Translations under genes and position numbers: made by a program
Assembly (NCBI GenBank): GCA_027080245.1
Contig: JALWSN010000325.1
Span: forward strand, 1 to 5,439
From: Ignavibacteriales bacterium
GTDB taxonomy: Bacteria; Bacteroidota; Ignavibacteria; Ignavibacteriales; Melioribacteraceae
Length of the DNA: 5,439 bases
Direction of reading: 5' to 3'
Notes under the pieces: model-generated
Databases searched by the model: none
Told to the model about the DNA's origin: nothing
The model's input: the letters and a program-made list of their open reading frames with translations, nothing else
In this document: one piece after another, positions 1 through 5,439 of the stretch
Layout: the number at the start of each line of letters is the position of its first letter
Position numbering within the stretch: position 1 is the stretch's first letter

Positions 1-2
1 AA

Positions 3-140
3 ACAATTTTAGTGCTGAATAAAATTTCAAAAAAAGAAATAAATAACTTGAAAAGTCCCGAAAAAAAACCCAATTTTGTTGCTATTGATTTTTTAAATGC
101 TTGTAAAATTATTGAAGAAGATATTAGGGAGAAAGTTTGA
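3..140 (+). CDS. C-terminal end of an unidentified protein (5' end outside window)
   Basis: A frame open from the left edge runs for 45 codons to TGA at 138-140. The visible peptide starts TILVLNKISKKE and ends IIEEDIREKV. It is lysine-, asparagine- and glutamate-rich, with a probable amphipathic helix at the very end (roughly the last 18 residues) and no signal or membrane segment. The stop overlaps the TTG start of the next gene as TTGA, and the next gene's Shine-Dalgarno lies inside this coding sequence. That tight coupling supports a real coding end rather than chance openness. I do not recognise the family; too little is visible to assign a function. The composition is more AT-rich than the downstream genes, which may only reflect a lysine-rich tail. 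Confidence 0.6.
   Translation, partial: TILVLNKISKKEINNLKSPEKKPNFVAIDFLNACKIIEEDIREKV
126..131 (+). promoter_or_regulatory. Shine-Dalgarno site for the DUF4270-like lipoprotein gene (decides a TTG start)
   Basis: AGGGAG lies 5 nt upstream of the TTG at 137. No in-frame ATG occurs until well inside the mature protein (position 481), and starting there would remove the signal peptide and lipobox. The SD spacing and the signal sequence together fix TTG as the start. Confidence 0.7.
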
Positions 141-1321
141 AATTAAACTTTAGATTAGTTGTATTATTAGGGCTTTTGTTTGCTGTTGGGTGTAAAGACA
201 ATATTACGGACATTGGGGATAACTTAATTCCAACCTACGATAGATTTGTCGTAAAAAAAGTGCGAACCGATACATTAAACATAAATCAAAAAAGTTACGC
301 ATACAAAACCTCAATAAATTTAGGGGCTTCGCCCCGCACGCTTTTGGGAAAGTACCGCGGAATAAAGTCCACAGCGTTGCTGCGTTTTTATTTGAATTTA
401 GCTGACTCGGTTTCTAACGCACTAAGAGTAGACTCGCTGGTAATTAAAAAAGCGTGGATTGAGCTTGACGTAAATTATTACATGGGAGAGGCGGGTTCGC
501 CTTTTAATTTTTCCGTTCACAAAATAAATCAATTTTGGATGCCGGATTCTTTCAACGCCGACAGTTTGGCTAAATTGAATTACGATTCAAAAATACTCGC
601 TGCGCCTACAAATCCTTTGGATTCAATAATTACCGTACCGATGCCGGCGCAAGTAGCGCTGGAATGGATGAAATATGCGATTAAAGATTCGCTTGCGGTC
701 AACAACGGTTTGCTGCTTTTGCCCGACGAATCTTCTCGCCACATTATTGGCTTTCAAGGATTAAGTAAAGCGCCTCTAACTTTAGAACCAATTTTAAAAA
801 TAATTTACCAAAAACCCGGCTCTTTTACAGATACTCTTAATTCAATTGTAACTCACGACGTTAACGTAATTACTGGCGTAAGCGAAATTCCCTTGAATAC
901 CAAACGCATTCAATTGCAAGGTGAGTATGCGCTGCGAAGTTACTTTTATTTAAAAACCGACTTCATTCCAAAAGACGCTATTATTAACAAAGCCACCTTA
1001 AGAATGTTTGTTGATTCGACAAGTACTATCTACGGCTCTATTAAAACGGATTCGATTAAGGTTGAATTCGTTTCGGACTCTTCGAAGAAGGAAATTGATT
1101 TGAAAACTCCTCCCGCTTACCTTGGAAATTACGGAAGTTATTTTTACGGAGACGTTACAGGCTTTATTCAAAAATGGGTTAACGGCTCAAGCAATCAAGG
1201 CTTAATTTTAAGGGCTTCGGACGAAGGGAGAGCGCTGAACTTTATTTCCATTTACGGTTCTAATGCAACGGACAAAAACAAGAGGCCGCGCTTAACAATT
1301 TACTACACGGACAAAAAATGA
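137..1321 (+). CDS. DUF4270-like lipoprotein with two DNRLRE/CBM-like domains
   Basis: This 394-residue protein is probably a lipoprotein. Residues 1-18 form a type II signal peptide (positive MKLNFR, then a hydrophobic stretch) ending in the lipobox AVG|C with the lipidated Cys at 19. The mature N-terminus CKDNITDIGDNLIP resembles the start of DUF4270 proteins of Bacteroidota (C-acidic-x-LG-x-x-LIP-type). Residue +2 is Lys, not the inner-membrane-retention Asp, and KD after Cys is mildly like surface-export signals. The rest is beta-rich and appears duplicated. Residues ~57-225 and ~230-392 each contain an 'A-x-LRF/LRM' strand, a W-centred segment (EWMKYA at 176-181; QKWVNG at 345-350), an 'N-x-GL-x-L' strand (NNGLLLL at 189-195; NQGLILR at 353-359) and a closing 'P-x-L-x-I-x-Y' strand (P218; P384). 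This is the pattern of DNRLRE-type, carbohydrate-binding-module-like jelly rolls. It overlaps the upstream stop and is coupled to the barrel gene by ATGA. The role is unknown; outer-membrane or surface attachment is inferred. The DUF4270 name rests on recall of the family pattern. Confidence 0.8.
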   Translation: MKLNFRLVVLLGLLFAVGCKDNITDIGDNLIPTYDRFVVKKVRTDTLNINQKSYAYKTSINLGASPRTLLGKYRGIKSTALLRFYLNLADSVSNALRVDSLVIKKAWIELDVNYYMGEAGSPFNFSVHKINQFWMPDSFNADSLAKLNYDSKILAAPTNPLDSIITVPMPAQVALEWMKYAIKDSLAVNNGLLLLPDESSRHIIGFQGLSKAPLTLEPILKIIYQKPGSFTDTLNSIVTHDVNVITGVSEIPLNTKRIQLQGEYALRSYFYLKTDFIPKDAIINKATLRMFVDSTSTIYGSIKTDSIKVEFVSDSSKKEIDLKTPPAYLGNYGSYFYGDVTGFIQKWVNGSSNQGLILRASDEGRALNFISIYGSNATDKNKRPRLTIYYTDKK

Positions 1322-2559
1322 TTAAAAAAATAAAATATTTTGCAGCGCTAATATTATTTGCAAATGTCGCTTTCGCCATGGGCGGTGGGGCTTACTCAAG
1401 GTACGGTTTGGGCGAGCCAATTTACTCGTACACGGCAAGCAAATTTGGGCTTTCGGCATTGGGAATAGGTTACTCGGACGCTTTCAGCATCAACGGGAAC
1501 AATCCCGCCTCATGGTTTTCAATTAATCTTACAAGAATGGAAGCGTCGGTTTTGTTTAGGGGGTCAAAAATTTCAGATTTAACGAAGACCGAAAACGCTC
1601 ACTACACAACGTTTAACGGTTTTGCCTTGGCGTTCCCTATTTCAAAAGATTACGGAGTTGTGGCTTCAATGGGGATGATTCCTTATTCCCGCGTTGAATA
1701 CAAAGTTCAGTTTAATTCGCAAAGCAGAGAGCTGGGCGATTTTGTCGAATCTTACAGCGGGGACGGAGGGGTTTCCAGACTTTACTTCGGAAGCTCGGTT
1801 AAATTAGCTGATTGGGCTTTTGGTGCAACTTTTAATTATTTCGTTGGAAAAATTGAATACCATTCTAATTTGGTTTTTCCTGACACGTCATCGTTCAGGA
1901 ACGTTGGCTACGTGCTTCACAAAAATTATTACGGCGTAGGGTTCACATTTGGAATGTTAACGCCCGACCTTAGTAAGATTTTAAAATTAAAAGCTATTTC
2001 GGATTTGAGATTCGGCGCGGTTGTAAGCTTTGCTTCCTCGATTAAGACTGATTCCACGATTAGCACGAACAACTTGATTGGAACAAATCAAATTGCCAAC
2101 GGATTAACGACGACAAAAATTCCAACGAGGCTTGGCGCAGGTTTTTCCTTTGTGTTGAAGAAAAATTACAGAGTGGCGTTTGATTTCATTCAGCAAAATT
2201 GGAACGATTACAGATTTGCCGAAAAGCAGGGAAGGTTCTTAGCGAATTCTTACAGGGCTGCCGTTGGAATGGAATATTTCAAACCACCTTCAAAATTCTC
2301 GACATTTAAGGAACAGCTTAGGTACAGAGTTGGTTTAAGCTATGAGAAATTGCCGTTCAATATTGGCGGAGAAAACATTACGCAAATTGCGGCGTCGTTT
2401 GGTGTTTCAGTTCCCTTGGGCTACGGGAATTCAATAGATATTGGGATAACGGCGGGCTCGCGAGGGAAAAAGACGTCGAAAATTTTCGAAGAAAAATTTG
2501 TGGGAGCTTCCCTTTCTTTTAGCTTGGGAGAGCTTTGGTTCGTAAGAATTAAAAGATAA
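1318..2559 (+). CDS. Outer-membrane beta-barrel protein, FadL/PorV-like
   Basis: This 413-residue protein has a Sec signal peptide: MIKKIK, a hydrophobic core, and probable cleavage after AFA at 20. The mature start MGGGAYSRYGLG is a recognisable opening of a family of small outer-membrane barrels in Bacteroidota. Residues 44-65 carry the FadL/PorV-like pattern 'GLSALGIGYSD...NGNNPAS', with the NPA turn at 62-64. The remainder alternates short amphipathic strands ending in aromatics with Gly/Ser/Asn-rich turns, for example GFALAFPI at 101-108, GVSRLYFGSS at 151-160, YYGVGFTFGM at 204-213 and RLGAGFSFVL at 271-280. It ends with a strand pair, GASLSFSLGELWFVRIKR, consistent with barrel closure. 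It lacks an extreme C-terminal Phe but has WF near the end. The ATG overlaps the preceding TGA as ATGA and has only a weak GGA upstream, so translation is probably coupled to the lipoprotein gene. It could be a transporter for hydrophobic compounds, as FadL is, or a PorV-like shuttle or scaffold; the substrate is unknown. Confidence 0.8.
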   Translation: MIKKIKYFAALILFANVAFAMGGGAYSRYGLGEPIYSYTASKFGLSALGIGYSDAFSINGNNPASWFSINLTRMEASVLFRGSKISDLTKTENAHYTTFNGFALAFPISKDYGVVASMGMIPYSRVEYKVQFNSQSRELGDFVESYSGDGGVSRLYFGSSVKLADWAFGATFNYFVGKIEYHSNLVFPDTSSFRNVGYVLHKNYYGVGFTFGMLTPDLSKILKLKAISDLRFGAVVSFASSIKTDSTISTNNLIGTNQIANGLTTTKIPTRLGAGFSFVLKKNYRVAFDFIQQNWNDYRFAEKQGRFLANSYRAAVGMEYFKPPSKFSTFKEQLRYRVGLSYEKLPFNIGGENITQIAASFGVSVPLGYGNSIDIGITAGSRGKKTSKIFEEKFVGASLSFSLGELWFVRIKR

Positions 2560-2564
2560 AAAAT

Positions 2565-2570
2565 AAGGGG
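2565..2570 (+). promoter_or_regulatory. Shine-Dalgarno site for the TPR gene (decides a GTG start)
   Basis: AAGGGG ends 7 nt before the GTG at 2578, in the 18-nt gap after the barrel gene. The next in-frame ATG (2680) falls after the signal peptide, so the GTG with this SD is the supported start. Confidence 0.7.
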
Positions 2571-2577
2571 TAAAAAA

Positions 2578-3855
2578 GTGAAAGCACTAAAAATATTTAT
2601 TTTAGCTTTTTTGTACGCGAATTTGTTAAGCGTTAAACAGGCTAAAGCGGCTACATTTGCGGCGGACAGCGTAAATTTAATGGTAGAAGCCAGCATCTTT
2701 TTTGAGAATTACAAAAATAAGATGTACGATTTGTTTACGCTGGAACACGGTTGGAAAATGCTTAACGCCAAACCGGACGCGTTCATTAAATACAAACCAT
2801 ACAGAAAAATGGAAAAAATTATCTGGCATATGTACCAAGATACTACCGGCAAAGTAACGCCGGAAACAAAGAAAATGCTTGTTGATACGCTGCTTGCTCT
2901 TTATAAAATGGCTATTAAGTACGACACAGCCGACGCGGGCAATTACATGACGCGCAGGGCGTACGTCTTGCAAATGTGGGTGAAAGCCAAACCGCAAAAA
3001 GTTATTTCCGCCTACGAGCAGGCGTTTAATTCGGGTAAACCAATAGACAACAAGAGTTATTACGAAGATATTTTAGGTAGGCTTTACATTAAGAATGCAA
3101 CTGATTCTAACGGTTACAAAATTAAGGCCTTGGAGCTTTACTCCAAACTATCAGAGGAAGAACCCGACAATGCTTTGTGGATTAAGAGATTGGAATCCCT
3201 TGCCGAGGACAAGAACGATTTGTTAAATATCTACAAAAAAGCGTGGGACTTGGACAAGGAGAACCTCGAAAAAGCTTGGAAGTACGCTTCTTTCTGCATT
3301 AGGATTAACAATTACGAAAAGTCCATTGAACCTTTAGAGTTCTTGATTCAAAAATCGCCCGACGTAATAAATTACTGGCGCGAACTAGCTCATTCCTACC
3401 AAAAAATCGGCAAAATCGACAAAGCCATTAGGGCTTATAAAAAGTTAATATCGCTTGAACCGGACAATCAGGACAATTACGTCAATCTTGCGATTATTTA
3501 CAAAAAAATCGACCAACTTTCAGTGGCAAGAACTTATTTGTTGAAAGCAATTAAAGTAAATCCCAAATGGGACTATCCTTATTACATTCTTGGAACAATT
3601 TACGAGCAAGCCGCTCACAACTGCAAATACGATTTCATGGACAAAGTAGTTTATTTATTAGCTTACCAAAAATACAAAAAAGCGGCTTCATTACACGGAG
3701 ATTATGCTCCCGTAGCCGAGGAAAGGGTTAGCGCACTTGCCAATTCCATTCCAAGTCAGGAAGATTATTTCTTCAGAAAATTAAAAAGCGGCGACAAAAT
3801 TAAAATAGAAGGCAAGTGCTTTGGTTGGATCAATCGAACGGTTACAGTGCCTTAA
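2578..3855 (+). CDS. Exported TPR-repeat protein with WINxTxTV-like tail
   Basis: This 425-residue protein has a Sec signal peptide (MKALK, a hydrophobic stretch, probable AKA cleavage near 24), so it is predicted periplasmic or membrane-associated. The N-terminal half (~30-225) is helical, rich in Tyr, Lys and Leu, and looks like degenerate TPR-like helices. Clear TPRs follow at about 228-261, 262-296 (with YWRELAHSYQKIGKIDKAI) and 297-330 (NLAIIYKK...LLKAIKVNP). A fourth at ~331-374 starts YPYYILGTIYEQAAHNC and carries an insert of about 17 residues before its second helix (YQKYKKAASLHGD). The end, from PSQEDYFF at 392 to GWINRTVTVP at 416-425, matches from memory a tail common in Bacteroidota TPR proteins (CWINETTTVR-like). 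Cys349 in the last repeat and Cys414 in the tail could pair. TPRs bind proteins, so a scaffold or assembly role for the neighbouring envelope proteins is plausible but unproven. The gene lies 18 nt after the barrel gene and 18 nt before glyA. Confidence 0.85.
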   Translation: MKALKIFILAFLYANLLSVKQAKAATFAADSVNLMVEASIFFENYKNKMYDLFTLEHGWKMLNAKPDAFIKYKPYRKMEKIIWHMYQDTTGKVTPETKKMLVDTLLALYKMAIKYDTADAGNYMTRRAYVLQMWVKAKPQKVISAYEQAFNSGKPIDNKSYYEDILGRLYIKNATDSNGYKIKALELYSKLSEEEPDNALWIKRLESLAEDKNDLLNIYKKAWDLDKENLEKAWKYASFCIRINNYEKSIEPLEFLIQKSPDVINYWRELAHSYQKIGKIDKAIRAYKKLISLEPDNQDNYVNLAIIYKKIDQLSVARTYLLKAIKVNPKWDYPYYILGTIYEQAAHNCKYDFMDKVVYLLAYQKYKKAASLHGDYAPVAEERVSALANSIPSQEDYFFRKLKSGDKIKIEGKCFGWINRTVTVP

Positions 3856-3862
3856 TTTATTT

Positions 3863-3868
3863 GAGAGG
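3863..3868 (+). promoter_or_regulatory. Shine-Dalgarno site for glyA
   Basis: GAGAGG lies 5 nt before the ATG at 3874 within the 18-nt gap after the TPR gene. It supports the chosen start, which also gives the usual N-terminus for the enzyme. Confidence 0.65.
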
Positions 3869-3873
3869 TTAAA

Positions 3874-5175
3874 ATGTACGAGGAGTTAAAAACAGACGCG
3901 GAAATTTTTGAAATTCTAAAAAAAGAAGTTCACAGACAGACGGATTATTTGGAGCTAATTGCTTCGGAAAATTTTGTGAGCCCTGCGGTTTTAGCCGCCG
4001 CAGGTTCGGTTCTTACAAACAAATATGCCGAGGGATACCCGGGCAAAAGATATTACGGCGGTTGCCAGTACGTAGACATGGCAGAAGAGCTTGCCCGGGA
4101 GAGATTGAAAAAATTGTTTGGCGCCGAATGGGTAAACGTTCAACCGCACAGCGGTTCGCAGGCAAACATGGCCGTTTACATGTCCTTACTGAAACCGGGC
4201 GACACATTAATGGGATTAAGTTTGGACCACGGCGGGCATCTTACGCACGGTTCGTTCGTGAACTTTTCCGGTAAAATCTACAAAGCCGTGGGCTACACTT
4301 TAAGCCCGGAGACCAAATTACTTGATTACAATTTAATTGAAGATTTAGCCAAAAAAGAAAAACCCAAAGTAATTGTAGCCGGAGCCAGCGCATATTCGCG
4401 CGATTGGGATTACAAGAAATTCCGCGAAATTGCCGACAGGGTAGGAGCTTTGCTGGTAACTGACATGGCGCATCCAGCGGGGTTAATAGCCAAGGGATTA
4501 TTAAATAATCCGCTTCCGTATTGCGATGTAGTTACTTCAACAACGCACAAAACATTACGCGGACCGCGCGGCGGAATCATCCTGATTGGCAAGGACAGGG
4601 AAAATCCAATGGGAATAAAAACCCCGAAAGGCGATAGGGTTAAAATGCTTTCCGAAGTAATTGACAGTACGGTAATGCCGGGAATTCAAGGCGGACCTTT
4701 AATGCACGTTATTATGGCAAAGGCTGTGGCGTTCGGCGAAGCCTTGCAAGATTCTTTTGCCGATTACGCAAAGCAGGTGATTAAAAACGCAAAAAGACTT
4801 GCCGAAAAACTAATTGAATATGGATTCGATGTTATTTCTGGCGGAACGGACAATCATTTAATGCTTGTTGATTTAACTAACAAAGGACTCTCCGGCAAAA
4901 AAGCGGAAAAAGCTTTGGAGCTTGCGGGAATTACGGTAAACAAAAACATGATTCCTTTTGACCAGAAAAGTCCTTTTGTGACAAGCGGTATTAGAATTGG
5001 TACTCCTGCCGCCACTACAAGGGGAATGAAAGAGCCGGAAATGAACATTATTGCAGAGTTGATTAATAGAGTAATTGACAATTACGAGAACGAAGAAGTG
5101 TTGGCTGAAGTACGGAAAGAAGTGACGGAACTTTGTTCACGCTTTCCTCTTTACGCCGATTTAATGGAAAGTTGA
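3874..5175 (+). CDS. glyA: Serine hydroxymethyltransferase (EC 2.1.2.1)
   Basis: This cytosolic PLP enzyme interconverts serine plus tetrahydrofolate with glycine plus 5,10-methylene-tetrahydrofolate, the main one-carbon entry point. At 433 residues it is slightly longer than the ~417 of the E. coli enzyme. Hallmarks are in order: LELIASENFVS (26-36), NKYAEGYPGKRYYGG (49-63; Glu53 and Tyr60/Tyr61 at the active site), PHSGSQAN (91-98, PLP phosphate region), HGGHLTHG (119-126), TDMAHPAG (196-203; Asp197 contacts the PLP ring nitrogen, His200 nearby), TSTTHKTLRGPRGG (221-234; Lys226 forms the Schiff base), IQGGP (271-275) and SGIRIGTPAATTRG (371-384; Arg374 binds the substrate carboxylate). All expected catalytic residues are present. 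The extra length lies mainly at ~243-266 (ENPMGIKTPKGDRV...), an insertion known from Bacteroidota GlyA. The start has a good SD. Placement after three envelope genes and before tatC looks like cotranscription rather than a shared function. Confidence 0.98.
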   Translation: MYEELKTDAEIFEILKKEVHRQTDYLELIASENFVSPAVLAAAGSVLTNKYAEGYPGKRYYGGCQYVDMAEELARERLKKLFGAEWVNVQPHSGSQANMAVYMSLLKPGDTLMGLSLDHGGHLTHGSFVNFSGKIYKAVGYTLSPETKLLDYNLIEDLAKKEKPKVIVAGASAYSRDWDYKKFREIADRVGALLVTDMAHPAGLIAKGLLNNPLPYCDVVTSTTHKTLRGPRGGIILIGKDRENPMGIKTPKGDRVKMLSEVIDSTVMPGIQGGPLMHVIMAKAVAFGEALQDSFADYAKQVIKNAKRLAEKLIEYGFDVISGGTDNHLMLVDLTNKGLSGKKAEKALELAGITVNKNMIPFDQKSPFVTSGIRIGTPAATTRGMKEPEMNIIAELINRVIDNYENEEVLAEVRKEVTELCSRFPLYADLMES

Positions 5176-5185
5176 TTTCTGAACG

Positions 5186-5439
5186 ATGAGCGAGCAGCGA
5201 AATTCCGAAGCGGAAATGAGTTTCCTTGAACATCTCGAGGAGCTCAGATGGCGGATAATTTACAGTTTAATTGGCATTGTAATTGGCACAATAATAGCTT
5301 GGATTTTTATTGATTTTCTGGTTGACAAAATTCTATTGCTGCCTGCCAGACATTCGGGAATTCATCTTCAAAATTTAAAGCCTTTCTGGCAGCTTTTCCT
5401 TTATGTGGAAATTGCAATTATTGCCGGGCTGGTTCTAAG
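5186..5439 (+). CDS. tatC: Sec-independent protein translocase subunit TatC (N-terminal part, cut by window end)
   Basis: The frame opens at ATG 5186, 10 nt after the glyA stop, and runs off the right edge with 84 whole codons visible. Residues 11-23 (MSFLEHLEELRWR) are the TatC N-terminal signature, which matches the HLxELRxR of E. coli; Glu19-Leu20-Arg21 are the conserved twin-arginine-recognition residues. A first membrane segment spans ~24-46 (IIYSLIGIVIGTIIAWIFI). A periplasmic loop follows, then the LKPF motif at 64-67 that leads into the second membrane segment at ~68-84. TatC is the polytopic inner-membrane receptor for folded substrates with twin-arginine signals, working with TatA/TatB. 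The start could instead be the internal ATG at 5216 (Met11), which begins exactly at the conserved motif; neither ATG has a strong SD. The short polar extension MSEQRNSEAE is common in related TatC proteins, so the upstream ATG is preferred. Confidence 0.95.
   Translation, partial: MSEQRNSEAEMSFLEHLEELRWRIIYSLIGIVIGTIIAWIFIDFLVDKILLLPARHSGIHLQNLKPFWQLFLYVEIAIIAGLVL

Noticed and set aside
48..76. TTGAAA as a possible -35 box upstream of the lipoprotein gene
   Set aside because: No matching -10 hexamer occurs at 16-18 nt spacing, and the region is coding for the upstream gene; AT-richness makes such hits common.
323..335. Perfect GC hairpin GGGGC-TTC-GCCCC in an AT-rich gene
   Set aside because: Only 13 nt, no T tract, in frame as ordinary codons, and no second copy seen in the window.
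489..512. Small hairpin AGGCG-GGTT-CGCCT followed by a T-rich run, resembling an intrinsic terminator
   Set aside because: The stem is only 5 bp, the T run is interrupted by AA, and it lies mid-gene in the lipoprotein coding sequence. It is probably a codon-level coincidence, although RNA 3'-end mapping could test for attenuation.
2421..2696. Minus-strand open frame of 91 codons with hydrophobic stretches across the barrel/TPR gene junction
   Set aside because: It lies antisense to two well-supported genes, its hydrophobicity follows from the complement of their coding and signal-peptide sequence, and it matches no family I recognise.
2677..2997. Minus-strand open frame of 106 codons inside the TPR gene
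   Set aside because: Antisense shadow of a clear signal-peptide/TPR gene; His/Phe-rich composition and no recognisable domain.
3853..3863. Possible Bacteroidota-type -7 promoter element (TAnnTTTG) before glyA
   Set aside because: The sequence TAATTTATTTG does not give the required spacing, lacks a convincing -33 TTTG, and would leave only about 11 nt before the ATG, overlapping the SD.
4062..4274. Alternative + frame of 70 codons inside glyA, and minus-strand frames at 4013-4207, 4410-4592 and 4854-5081
   Set aside because: All sit inside the highly conserved glyA coding sequence, have Arg/Pro/Cys-rich or otherwise non-protein-like composition, and have no start signals of their own.

Overview
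The window is a densely packed, AT-rich stretch of bacterial chromosome with every recognisable gene on the + strand. Gene families point to the Bacteroidota/Chlorobiota (FCB) group: a DUF4270-type lipoprotein, a short FadL/PorV-like outer-membrane barrel, a TPR protein ending in a WINxTxTV-like tail, and a serine hydroxymethyltransferase carrying the insertion typical of Bacteroidota. TTG and GTG starts with good Shine-Dalgarno sequences fit Ignavibacteria/Melioribacter-like lineages better than classical Bacteroidia, which tend to lack SD motifs. That placement is an inference from the families and start signals, not a database result.

Layout: (1) 3-140, the last 45 codons of an unidentified gene; (2) 137-1321, a DUF4270-like lipoprotein starting at a TTG that overlaps the previous stop; (3) 1318-2559, an outer-membrane beta-barrel protein overlapping gene 2 by ATGA; (4) 2578-3855, an exported TPR protein with a GTG start; (5) 3874-5175, glyA, serine hydroxymethyltransferase; (6) 5186-5439, the first 84 codons of tatC, cut by the window end. 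Gaps are -4 to +18 nt. No convincing terminator or promoter lies between genes, so the whole window is probably one transcript or part of one. No non-coding stretch exceeds 18 nt. I saw no tRNA, rRNA, CRISPR array, insertion sequence or long repeat.

Biologically the window splits in two. Genes 2-4 form a cell-envelope trio: a probable outer-membrane-anchored lipoprotein with two DNRLRE/CBM-like beta domains, an integral outer-membrane barrel, and a periplasmic TPR scaffold. They may act as one envelope assembly, but no function is established and this is the only part of the window with a plausible claim to novelty. Genes 5-6 are housekeeping: one-carbon/serine-glycine metabolism and the Tat export translocon.
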